Origin: Euglena gracilis
Taxonomy: Eukaryota > Euglenida > Euglenophyceae > Euglenales
Assembly (NCBI GenBank): GCA_039621445.1
Contig: CP154954.1
Coordinates: 51,563,847-51,627,846, forward strand
Reading direction: 5' to 3'
DNA: 64,000 nucleotides
Shown here: piece by piece, positions 9,395 to 21,300 of the stretch
Position numbering within the stretch: the first letter of the stretch is position 1
How the letters are laid out: every line of letters starts with the position of its first letter
Program-made: the position numbers and the translations under genes
The notes under the pieces: generated by a model
Told to the model about the DNA's origin: nothing
The model's input: the letters and a program-made list of their open reading frames with translations, nothing else
Database searches by the model: none

Positions 9395-12300
9395 GCAGGG
9401 TCTTTTTATGTTGGCTAAGGAGCACCATTGCTTTCATTTGGTTTCCTCAGTGCTTAGCATCTGAACTACACCTTCAGTATAAACTGCTTTCTGTTTGGTT
9501 CTGTGAGAGACCTTCTTTGTTGCGCAAGGACCCTGGCCCCAGGCTGGGCCGTGAACCATTACACCTTCGGAGACAACGTCGATCATGTCACACAGATGAC
9601 ACATACCCCCTACTCGGAGTGGTATTCCAACACCATGCAGCTGAAAGGCTCTCCAACTATGGTTTATCATAACAAAACATATGGTTCGGCCAGTCTTTTC
9701 AGTCACTGCCAGAAATTCAATTTAAGAAACGATTGGGTTTTTTGTTCAAGCTTCGATCTTGAGATTAAAACTGAATTTAATTTGATGTGAACGTTGAATT
9801 TTGAAAGGTGAAGAATTTTTGCAGTCGGATTTGTTTTGTTTTGTCAATTTTTTTAAAGAAAACTCAAAAAGAAAAAGTCAGCAATTGTGATCCCGCAAGG
9901 TTTGGTGCTGCTGAACACATGCCCTCAGGGCTGTAAACCCCCCCCCAAAAATAAGACCCGGGTCTTATTTTTGGGTCCGTTGCTGGAAGCCTCCAGGGGG
10001 GGTCTTATTTTTGGGGGGGGTCTTATTTTTGGATTTTTTCTTGACCGACCCGGGCCCGAAAAAAAACATCATTTTCAGGTTCCCAAAAACACTAAAAATT
10101 TTCCTTCGGCGCTTCGCGCCATGTGTAAATTTGTGTTAGTTGACATTTAGCATGTTTTTTGCACTTCAAAAATCTGAAAAAGTTTGAAATTCCATCATTT
10201 TTGTGTGTGAAATTTGGGTTTTTGGCAATTTCTCAGGGAAAATTTTCACCGTCCCCGGCGCTTCGCGCCGTCAAGGGGGGTCTTATTTATGGGGGGGGTC
10301 TTATTTTTGGATTTTTGCTCGATCGGCCCAGGGGGGGTCTTATTTTTGGGGGGGGTCTTATTTTTGGGGGGGTCTTATTTTTGGGGGGGGGGTTTATGGG
10401 AACCTCCGAAAAAACCTCCGGTGGTTGGTTGGCCTTCCACTCCTTCTCGTATTTCCGGTGGTGCTGATTTTTTAGGACAAATTTTTCTTTGGTGTCAAAG
10501 GCACCGAAGGAACTCTGAAGAAGTTGTCCCGTCATTGGCTTTTCAGTGCACTTTCTCCCGTGGTGGGTGAGCACCACACTGGTGCTCACGCTTCTTTTTC
10601 AGAAGAACGTTTGAAGCACGGCCACTTCCCTGGACAAAGGTAGGACAGGAAAGTTTTGTATTATTATTTTCTTAAGGACCGCCCCCCTTTCGGCCAAAGG
10701 GCTGACCAAGGGCCGGACTGGGACTTGAACGGGGCCCAAAATTAAAAGTCCAAAAATCACATTTTTTGATGATTTGGGTGGATGGGCGATGGTCCAAGGA
10801 TGCTAAGAATCATTTTTTTCTCTGATGTCGACCTGTTCTCACCGAAAAATGCCAAATTTCTTTGCCCATTTTCCTGTATATTTTCATTGAGTGTGCTGGG
10901 ACAGCGGAGTTTTTTTTAATTTCCTTAAGGACCGCCCTGGGGAAGAAGGTTTTTTGGGAAGACTGCTTTAGCTGCCATATTTGGGTTTTGTGCCAATGTT
11001 CAATCAGATGATCCAAGCTTGGAACCAGCTCTTTGTTTGCTTTGTCTTTTTCTTTTTTCCAGAACTAATAGAATTGCTTTTTTGGAAATTTTCTGCACTT
11101 TGTGTCGAGCCTCCTTCCCATTGATAATTTTCCCCCCACTTCCTCACTTTTTTTTTGCGTGTTTTCTGACCTTTTTCCCTCAATCCAGAAATCGCAGACA
11201 ATTTCCTTTTTTGGGTTCAACCACACAACATCTCTCTGTGTCTGTTTTGTCAGCTTGGTTTTTTGGGGCAGAGGGCTGTGCTGATCCTCATTCATGGGCG
11301 AACCTTTTTCGGCACGCTGGGGCCAAGTATGTGGTTCTCACTTCAAAGCACCACGACGGCTTCACTCTGTGGCCCTCCAAAGTCACAAACCCACACCGTC
11401 CCACATCCCAGCAGTGCGCATCGCGGGACATCGTTGGCGAACTCACTGACGCTGTCCTGCCAGGCAAGTTGCTTCCTTTTCGACCATGCAGAGTGTGGTT
11501 GGCCTCGCAGCTGCCCAGGAAATCGGGGCGGTCCTGAAGGGACAGGAAAGTTTTTTTTTTTTATTTCCTTAAGGACCGCCTCCCATTCAGCCAAAGGGCC
11601 GGCTAAGGGCCAGACTGGGACTTGAACGGGGACAAAAATTAACCAGTCAAAAAACACAGTTTTTGATGATTTGGGTGGATGGACGATGGTCCAAGGGTGC
11701 CCAGAATCAATTTTTTTCCTGATGTCGACCTGTTCTCGCTGAAAAATGCCAAAATTTCTTGCCCATTTTCCTGTATATTTTTCACTGAGTGTGCTGGGAC
11801 AGCGGAGTTTTTTTTTTTATTTGCTTAAGGACCGTCCTGCCTGGAATGCAACAGTGATCCTTTGGGGTGGAGAACCTTTCGTTGTCAGTGCAACTGTTCC
11901 GATGCCTGTTGACTCAGAAATTTGAACATCTTGTAAACATATTTCAGTTTTTGCATCATCGGTTGACAGAGAACCTCAGTCTGCTGCTTTCCTGCCGTTG
12001 GCAAGCAGGGTTGGAAATGGGGCTCTATTACAGTGGTGGGTACGATTGGAGTTTCGACGGGGTGATCCATCCACGCTTCTTGCGGCCACTCATGCCCAGC
12101 AACGAATCCTATGCTCGTTACTGTAGCCACATCCGTGCTAATGAACATCGCACCAGATTAAAATAATCTTCATCCATCAATTTAAATGGGTTTCCTGTGA
12201 AGAGATTTGCCCCCCCCCCCCAGGTCGTTAGGTGATATGGAGAAGAGGATAGAAGTAGCTTTTTGGATTTCTGACCTCGTCTTTTTTGGGGTTCAGATTC

Positions 12301-15300
12301 TGGATTCCCCCCCCCCAATGCCGAAGGCGCCAGTCTAAAATGGCCTTAGCACGAAAGTTCACCTGGGTTGGACCCAGCTAGAACCCACCCATCCAGTCCC
12401 AGCCAGAACCCACCAACTTGACAGCCCCCTCCCCCCCCAGGGACACACTTGAACCCTGTTGCAAAAGGCCCCCTCTGGGTTGGTTCCAACCACCCATCTC
12501 TGCTTTGGCAATCTCAATCCACCCGCATCCCCTGATTGTAGTTTCATTTTCTCCCGAAGGTAGTTGTGTGCATCCCGGGCAGAGTCCAAAGGAGCAATCG
12601 GTGGTTGGTCGGCGTTTGGGATGGACACCAGCCAACCACGGTTGTGTGACCGATGCCCACCTCAGGGAGCTGATCCAAAGGTATCGCCCTGCTGTCCTGT
12701 GGAACGACATCGACTACCCCCCCTCCAGCAAACCCGACCGGCTGCTGCGCATCTTCATCGAGTACTTCAACGTCTACTGCCCCCTGGGGGTGGTCCGCCA
12801 GCGCGGTGTGTGGTTTTGATGACGAATCACTGTTTGTACCATTAACAATTTACCTGCATTTGGTTTTGGCAATTTGTCGGACACTTTTGTGCTGCTCTAT
12901 TGTGAATGAGTGGGAGCTCATTTGAGGGGATTCACAGGGATGGTTGAAGGACCAGCTTTTTCAAAATGACATCATCCCCCACCCCATCCCCCACACCCAC
13001 ACTGTGCTGTTGATCAACAAACGTTGGGGCCTCTCTCGGCGCAGTTACTGTGGGGACTTTAGCACCCCGGAGTATGGCCGAGTGAGTGCCGTGCTGACTG
13101 GTGCTGGGTTGCTTTGGGGAAGGGTTGGAGGAGTTTAACGAGAGCTCGGGCGCGACGTCAGTCCAGAGGCACTGTGTGTGAAAACCCCACAACGGGTGAG
13201 AATTTCTCTCCCTCATTCTGGCTGCACCCTGCCTGCTCTGGCCCTCATCAAGTATCGTCCCAGCACCACTGCTGGCCTACAAGTGGGAACTGTGCCGTGG
13301 AGTCGGGAAGTCCTTCGGGTACAACCGCAACGAGGGGCCGAAGCAGATGATGACTGGTGCCGAGCTGATTACCAGTCAGGCTTCTTGTCAACATATGTGC
13401 AGGAAGGTTGTTAGGCGATCTAAACCCCATCCCCCACTTACAACCCCCCCCCCCCCCCGGGCAGACCAACCCAACCGGGACTTATAAACCCCGCCTGGGG
13501 AAGAAAACTAAAAACCGCCAGGAACGGTTTTTTCGGCTGCAAACCACCTGGAAACTGATTTTTTTTTGGCAGTTTTTTGACACCGACCATCATCAAAAAT
13601 GCCATTTTTGACCAAATTTGGCGAAAAGTGCCAATCTCGGAGGCTTTTGGGGTCATTTTGGAGGGTTGGATTTTCACCAACAATTTCGAAACCTATAAAC
13701 CCCCCCACCTCTACCCCCCCCCCCCTTCGGCCGACCAACCAAGCTGGATCCTATTTTCCCGGGGGGTTTATAAGTGGGGGGTTTACTTCGCATTTGAGCT
13801 TTTTAGCCTTTCTTTGCACAATTGCCTGAACGAAGTGATTTTTTTGTCCTTCAATACTCACCCAAAAAAGACATTTGCCCTCTATTTGTTTTTTCGGCTG
13901 GAGTGGTCCCGAGTGGGTTTTTTGGGGACAAGCTCAAAAATCTTTCTTTTTTGGGTTTTTTGCCCGGTCCCGCCCAATTGGAGTAGCCCCCTTGGGTTTC
14001 CCACTAAAAATCAGAAATGCCACCCCCAAATCCTATCCCAGCATCACAAGACAAATCCTTTCCACCGAAAATCCACCGCAAAAGGAGAAAAAATTCAACA
14101 TTTCTGGGCCACTTTTTTTTTTCTGAGTGGGGGCGCGTTTGTGTTATGGGGTGCCTGCCCATAGCGCGCAACCCCCAAGGGGTGGCACGCGCTCAGTGAT
14201 TTGGTCCGGACCGGGGTTGGCAAAAGTCCATTTAACTGACCAGGGCCACAGGCGCTGGAAAAAATTTTTGGACACTTTTTTTCCACGTTTGTGGTCAATT
14301 TTCCCTTGGATTCCAGAGTGGCCGACCCCAGGGGTGGTTTTCCAAAAAAAAAGTGACTGGGTGGTTTTTAGAATGGTGGAAATGACCCCCCCGGGGTCGA
14401 GTCGGTCAAGGGTTTTATGTTTGCAGTCCCAGTATCATTGAATCAAAAAACCCCAAAAGGGGGCCTTATTAACAAGTGCTCAGTGTCCTTGGAGGTTGTC
14501 CACAACCAGGCGGTATTCAAGACGAAAATTTTCGAAATTTAAGAACCTTTCAGGCGTCTATTTTCCAAGGGCGATCAAAGAGCTATCTGGACATCGGACC
14601 AATGCCGGTCCAGGTTGAAAAGCAAAAAACGGTAAAAAAACCACACTTTTGGGGGGTTTTGGGTGGATAAACAATCTTCCAGCGATCCCAGAAATCATTC
14701 CCCCCCGGAATTGGAGATTTTGCAACTTCATTTTTGCTCAAGATTCAAAAAATTTTCAAGAACGGTTTTTAAAGGTCTTTTAAGGCATTTTGGCAAAAAG
14801 TTTTAATGTTTTTTTTTTATGAAACAGTTGTGCATATTGAAGCCTCAACTGGTTTTTTTCTCAGTTGGAATTTGAACCTTCAAATTCCATGTGTATGGGG
14901 TGTTTTTTTTTTCCTCGAGGGTTGGGATAAGTTCTTCACTTTCACCCACCCCGAAAACGACCGCCAAAACGGCCATTTTTTAACGTGTTAGATTGAGCAA
15001 TGGTGCAAGCAAAGCCCACTTTTATGGGTTAAATGCAAAATAGACTTCTTCAGACATTGGAGTGAGCCAAAAAATGGCTTTCCTGACGATGACAACTGGG
15101 GGAACTAGTTTAAAAAATGCATAACCGACATGGCTAAAGTTTTTCCAGAGGATAAACTCGTGTATTTCTCAGTCATGACATGGACCCCAAAAACAGTTGT
15201 GCAGTTACAACCACCCAGTATAAAAAAGTATGGGAGCACCTTTTAGTTGACCGCTAGGAAGGCGCATTTATCAGGGCTGTGGTACCAATGGCTCGTGTGC

Positions 15301-18300
15301 ATTTTTTGGCTCACAATACAATAAGAACAAGCCAACCCCCCCCCCCATTTAGACCGACCCCCATGGAAGATTCAGAAGAAAACCATTTATACCGAATCCC
15401 CCATTTACACTGACCCCCTGGAGAAAAAAAAGAAAAAAGGAAAAGTCAATTTAAACGAACCCTCTCTCTTGCATCGGGTGCGCACCAAGGTAAAGCACAA
15501 AAACAGCACAAGGAGGTTGCAATAAACACAAAAAGGCACTCGGGCTCACCCCAGTGTCCACTTTTTGGCGAAATGTGAACAGATTGTTGGTTATTGGGGG
15601 TGGACGACGACGAAACAGGAGAGAGGAAGAATGCAAAATGCCTCGTCCCTGCCCCCCCCCCCCCACCAGTTGAGCACCATGACCCGTTTATACCGACCCC
15701 CCCCATTTATACTGCCCCCCCTGGGATTTCAAGGAATGTAACAGCGACATACCGACCCGTCAGTGTAATTGAGGGGGGGTTCACATTGGTTGGGAATGTT
15801 TGCACCGAAAAAGTGCTTTTGGGGTTTTGTAGCGAGGGAACTTGGCTGATTACAGGCTTGCTCTGCTTGACATCCTGATAACAGCCTGCTCCCCTTTTGG
15901 TTGACGTTGTTGCCAAGAATGGTGACCAGGAGGATCGCTCTCTATGCCAACACCCTTGGTCCGTTTCTCCAAAATGAGACTCTACAACAAATAAGACCCG
16001 CAGGCAGACAGTGGCTGGTATGCAATGGCATTGCCCAGTTTTTTTTTTGATTAATGGATTGATACAATATTTATGTTCTGCATCGTCAAGGTTCAGGCTT
16101 TTTTGGCTTCTATTCCTCATCTCTTGACCTCTTTTTTTATGTCTGCGGAGTGAGATATCTCTGCAAATGATATGGTACCAGGGCGTTGTTCAGCTCGAGG
16201 GCACCTGTCCAGCCTGCCAGCGCCTTTTTCCCAGCCTCCCTGATTGACGAATTATTTCCCCCCCATCGACAACTTATTTTTTTCAGCCACCCTTTAGGCG
16301 GCTAGGCTGTACGGGAATCCCTGCAACCCTATGGGTGGTGGGTGGAACCCCACACCTCCCTGTTGGGTCGGACCCCCCCCCATCAGACCTTCCCGTACAG
16401 CCCTGTTGGGCGGATGGAGCAACTGTTTTTTTTTTGCGTTTGGAGGTGCAAGAAATGGTCCAAATTGGGCGAAAATGGCCCGGCAACCCCCCCCCCCCTG
16501 CGCCGGGGCCTTGGAAATTTTGGGCTCGCCGGAAAAGGTTGCTGGTTGTCCCCCCCCCTCTCCCACAAGGTACCCCCCGGTTGGAACTGGGTCCGATCCA
16601 GAATCAAACCAGGGTCCCGAAAATTGAAACTGCAAAAATGCTCAAAACTGCCCTCTTTGAATAACAGGCATGAAATTTTGACCACAAAATTGCTGAGCGA
16701 CGCCCTGTGCTACCACAATATGTGTGCATGCAATGCGCATGCCACCGTAACACCATAAATTGTCCACCATTCCGGAAAATTTTCATCTTGAAGAACACAT
16801 GAAATTACATATGGACCACACCAGGCCCTTTTCTTTTTTTGATGAGTAATGGCTGCCCTGTAAATTTGTAAGTTGGGCCAGTCTTATCCACATTGCTACG
16901 CCTCTCGTGACTCCTGCCCCCCAATCTGCTGCTGGACGTTGGGCCGGACGCCAGCGGTGCCATCTCGGAGTTGCAACAGAAGCCCCTGAGGGAACTCGGA
17001 GCAGCCTTTCCTCTGGCACAACAGCGTGCTCCAAATCTGAAATGCAGGTTTCTTCCTGCGATTTCTGAGTGCCTTTTTTGGATCCGTCCAATCCGCATTG
17101 TGAAACAACATGTACGAAATGTGTCCACCTCTCCCAGGAAGTTGGCCTTGCCAATGAAGCTGGCCTCTGTCATGCATGCCAATTCGCCCCCAACTTGGCC
17201 TCCCTCTCTCCGGATGAGCCTCCTCGAACACTTTCTTCATTTCACAAAAGGCAGCGAGAAAAGAGCGAGGTGAACATATGAGCATATATTCACAATTCAT
17301 TTTTTGACAGAATTTTCATGAAACTATGGGTGAAAAGTTGACATCATTTTGTGGTTTTAGGTCACCCCCCTCCCCAAAGAAGTTTGACAGAAGGATAAAC
17401 TGCAATTTGTGGAAGGTCACCAAACAGGCGCTTGAGTCTGAGATGAACCCCTGGAGAGGGGTCCAGCCCACAGGGCAGATGCTCCGGTTGCCAACCAGAC
17501 CATCAAAGCTTCACGGGGAGAAGCCAACTTTCTGGCAGGGGGCATGGAGAGGGGAGGCTGGCTCTGGGATTGGATGGCCGTGAATTCTGCTGCCATCCAC
17601 GGGACGCGCCCCTTCCTGCATTCAAACACGGTGCCAAAGACGAACGTGCGATACACAGTCGGAGCAAACCGGCTCTGGACAGGGTGCGATGGTTTGAGTC
17701 CAAGAACATCTGAAGCAGCCTTTTTTTGGTGGGCAAAGCGGAGGAGGAAATCCCCCCAAGATCAGGGGATTTTTTTTTGTTCCATTGTTGGAAGACACCT
17801 CCAGGTGGTGTTTGATTTTTAGATTTTTTCTTGACTGATCCGGTCCAAAAAAGCCATCATTTTCCAGGTTCCCAAAAACACAAAAGCTTTCCTTCGCGCT
17901 TTGGACCACACAAATTCGCCATTAAATGTGTCATTTTCTCAAAAGACCAACAGCTTTTTACTTTTTTTGTGCATAAAGCGGACTGTTCAGTAAGTTCTTG
18001 GTTTCTCACTGCTCCCGGCGCCTCGTGCCATCAGTGGTGTCTTGGATATGGGAGGGCCTTATTTTTTTTGATTTTGATCATCAGCAAAACCAATTACGAT
18101 TACAAGCAATTCATCTTATTTTGCAAGCTTAGTTAAATCTTCCAGTCCAATAAACATATAGAAAAACGTGTGTGTGCAAATGCATGTCTGTGTGTATGTA
18201 TTTGTGTATGTATGTATGTACACACACATTTATATACACGTACATACACATACACATACACATGTAGATATACATATACATATACATATGCATGTGCATA

Positions 18301-21300
18301 CACATACATATACATATACATGCATATGCATATGCTTAAACATAGACATATTCATAGACATATTCATAGACATGGACATATACATAACCCCCCCCCCCCA
18401 ATGTAAGAAACCCGTTTCTTATATTTGGGTGTCGGCCGATCGGCCCAAAGGTTATATTTGGGGGTTTCTTATATTTGGGTGACGAAGGCCGGCCCCAAGG
18501 GTTTCTTATAAATGGAACTTTTTCTTTCTTCGGTTCCTTCATGTAATTAATCATTCATTTTTTAATTTACCCTTTAGGTGTTGTAAGAGGGCCCTTCTGG
18601 GGCCAAAATGGTTTGCAAGTTTTCTGAGATGTAAGAATTTGGCACAACTAATGATCAAGAGGAGGGCCAAGGTGACTGATGCACAACTGATTGATCGCGC
18701 CTTGAGATTTTCTGTGACCCGTGGTGAAAATAGATGAGAGGTTTCTTGTATATGGATTAGTGTCCACAGGGCGGTCCTTAAGGGACAGGAAAGTTTTTTT
18801 TTTATTTCCTTAAGGACCGCCCCCCATTCGGCCAAAGGGCCGGCTAAGGGCCAGACTGGGACTTGAACGGGGGCAATAATTAAACAGTCGAAAAACACAG
18901 TTTTTGATGATTTGGGTGGATGGACGATGGTCCAAGAGTGCCAGGAATCAATTTTTTTCCGGATGTCGACCTGTTCTCGCTGAAAAATGCCAAAATTTCT
19001 TGCCCATTTTTCCTGAATATTTTTTACTGAGTGTGCTGGGACAGCGGAGGTTTTTTTTTTATTTGCTTAAGGACCGCCCTGAGCGTCCAACAGCCTAGGG
19101 GTTTCTTATATTCGAGGGTTGCTTATATTTGGGTGTCGGCTGAAAATCGGCCAAAGGTTTCTTATAGCAAGGGGTTTCTTTTCTTTGGGGGAGGGGTTTA
19201 CACATATACGTATGCACACACATAAACATATAAACCCCCTACCTATAACCCCCAGGGGGGTTATAGGATCTGGTTTGGTGGTGGCCCCGGGGGGGGGGGA
19301 TAGGTGGGGGGGTTATATGTCCCGGTTTGGTGGTCCAGCCAAAAAACCGTTGAACCTTGACCACGCGGCCCACACGCGGCCCATGTGCTGGATGAGGAGG
19401 AAGAAGAAAAAACAAAAGCAAGCATCCTTGGATTGCTTCCTGCGTTGAGCAGAAGCATTTCTCACCTTGGCGACGTGCCATTTCGAGTGAGATGCGGATC
19501 CTCTTCTCCTTCTCTCCGGTTCATGGCTAGCCTTGGGGGGGGGGGTTATTGGTCCCAGTTTGGTGGTCGGGCCCGGGGGGGTTATAGGTGGGGGGGTTAT
19601 AGGATGGGGGGGGTTATTGGTGGGGGGGTTTTACATACAGTCTGAAAAAAAAAGACGGGAAACAAACATGATGGGGAAAGATTTGATTAAAAAAATATGA
19701 TGGGAAGATTTCAGTTTTGGAAATTTTGATGATGGGAAAAGCCAAATTTTCACAGAAGTTGGTAGTGATTTTTCCCACTTGTGGGGAAAGATTTTCAGCA
19801 TAAAAGGCAGCCATAAAAGGCAGCTCAATATTTCAAAAAAGATGGTTAAAATGATTTCTGGGTGTTTTGTGTTTTTTTTTTTTTGTGAAGATCCAAAATT
19901 GATTATATGTCAAACACATCTTTTTATCAGGACGGTCCACAAGGGATGGAAGTTTTTTTCCCCCCCTCAACGACCCCCCCTTAAAGGGACCGCCCTTACG
20001 GCCAACGGCCGATCCCGGAATCGAATGGGGTCAAAATTCAAAAGCCGAAAAACGCATTTTTTGACGGTTTTTTTTCAGCCTGTGTGTGTGTGTGCGCGTG
20101 TTTGTGACATGTGCGTGTTTGTGCATGCGCGCGTGCGTGTGTGCGCACCCCTTCCGGTGCCTACACCACCCTACCTCCCACTACAGCATATATGCACAGG
20201 GTAATAAAAATTCAGGAAAAAAATACAGCAGAAATATTTTGGTAAATGACAACAACAACAACAATTTCGATTCTGGTGAAATAATTCTGGTAACATTTGT
20301 TATTCAGGCTCTTTTACAGTTGGGGAACTCAATAGTGGGACACCTGAGAATTTTGTGGGGTCATACCCAACCCCCAGCTCCAAAGCCTCTGCCAGCCCAT
20401 GGGATGTGGTGATGGTGTGTGCACATTGGCATGGCCCTGCCCCACGCAGCAGTGCCCCGGCCAGCTCTGCTGCAGCATGCTGTGCAAAATTTTGCATGCT
20501 GTGCAAAATTCGGGCCAATCCTGTGCGAGCGGTTTTTTCCATTTTCTGACCCCTTTTGGACTGCGAAGCAAACCCATCCTCAGGTAAGGGGATGAGGCGG
20601 CTCACACTGCAGTGAATGGCATTGGATCCCACCTTTGAACAATGTAACAACCCCTGTCAACGTGGGCTGATGGGGCGATGGCCTCGACATGCCGACCAAT
20701 TTGGGCAAAAATTCGGGTGGACTTAAGGTGAAATCCTGGGTGAACGCATTTTTTGGGGGGAAAACATCAACGTCTCAAAGGAATCTTCAAAAAACCAACC
20801 ATTTTGAAAGCATTTTTCCAACCTATTTCCTTGGCCTCCTGTTGGAAGACGCTCCCAACTGTATTAGCCGTTTTGGCCCTGTTGTTCAGAGCCGTCTTTC
20901 GAGTTCCGTCATCTGCCTGCATATTGATGAATCCATCAGGCCCTGACGCCATTGCATCATCGCTGACAAAGTCTCTGAGGCAGGTCAAGTCTTCCTCCGG
21001 GCTTCGCTGCAACTCACCTGGAGACCGCATTCGTGTCACCGCACACCGAGACATTGAGGGCAGTCCACCTCCAGGAAGAGGGAACGCCCAATCACATGCA
21101 AGCACACGCAAGGGGGGCTCACGCAACATTTCCACTCACCCCCTGTGGTCAGCAGGGCGGTCCATAAGGGACCGGATGTTTTTTTTTATTTCTCAAGGAC
21201 CGCCCCCCTCCTTTGCGCCAAAGGGCTGGCCAGTGGCCGGACTGGGGCTTGAATGGGGTCGAAACTCAAAAAGGTCGAAAAACGCATCTTTTGATGTTTT

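Noticed and set aside
10700-10745. tRNA gene suggested by GACTTGAACGGGG.
   Set aside because: No cloverleaf can be drawn around it, and the phrase is part of the repeated hAT-like MITE body.
14584-14615. [10 protein letters not shown], which at first looked like the fucosidase LLN.GP motif.
   Set aside because: The same words recur in MITE copies elsewhere (25,180; 60,720 inverted), and the true motif NLLLDVGP is at 16,923.
18133-18482. Frames of 60-104 codons on both strands.
   Set aside because: Translated (TACA)n microsatellite; only His/Thr/Tyr repeats.
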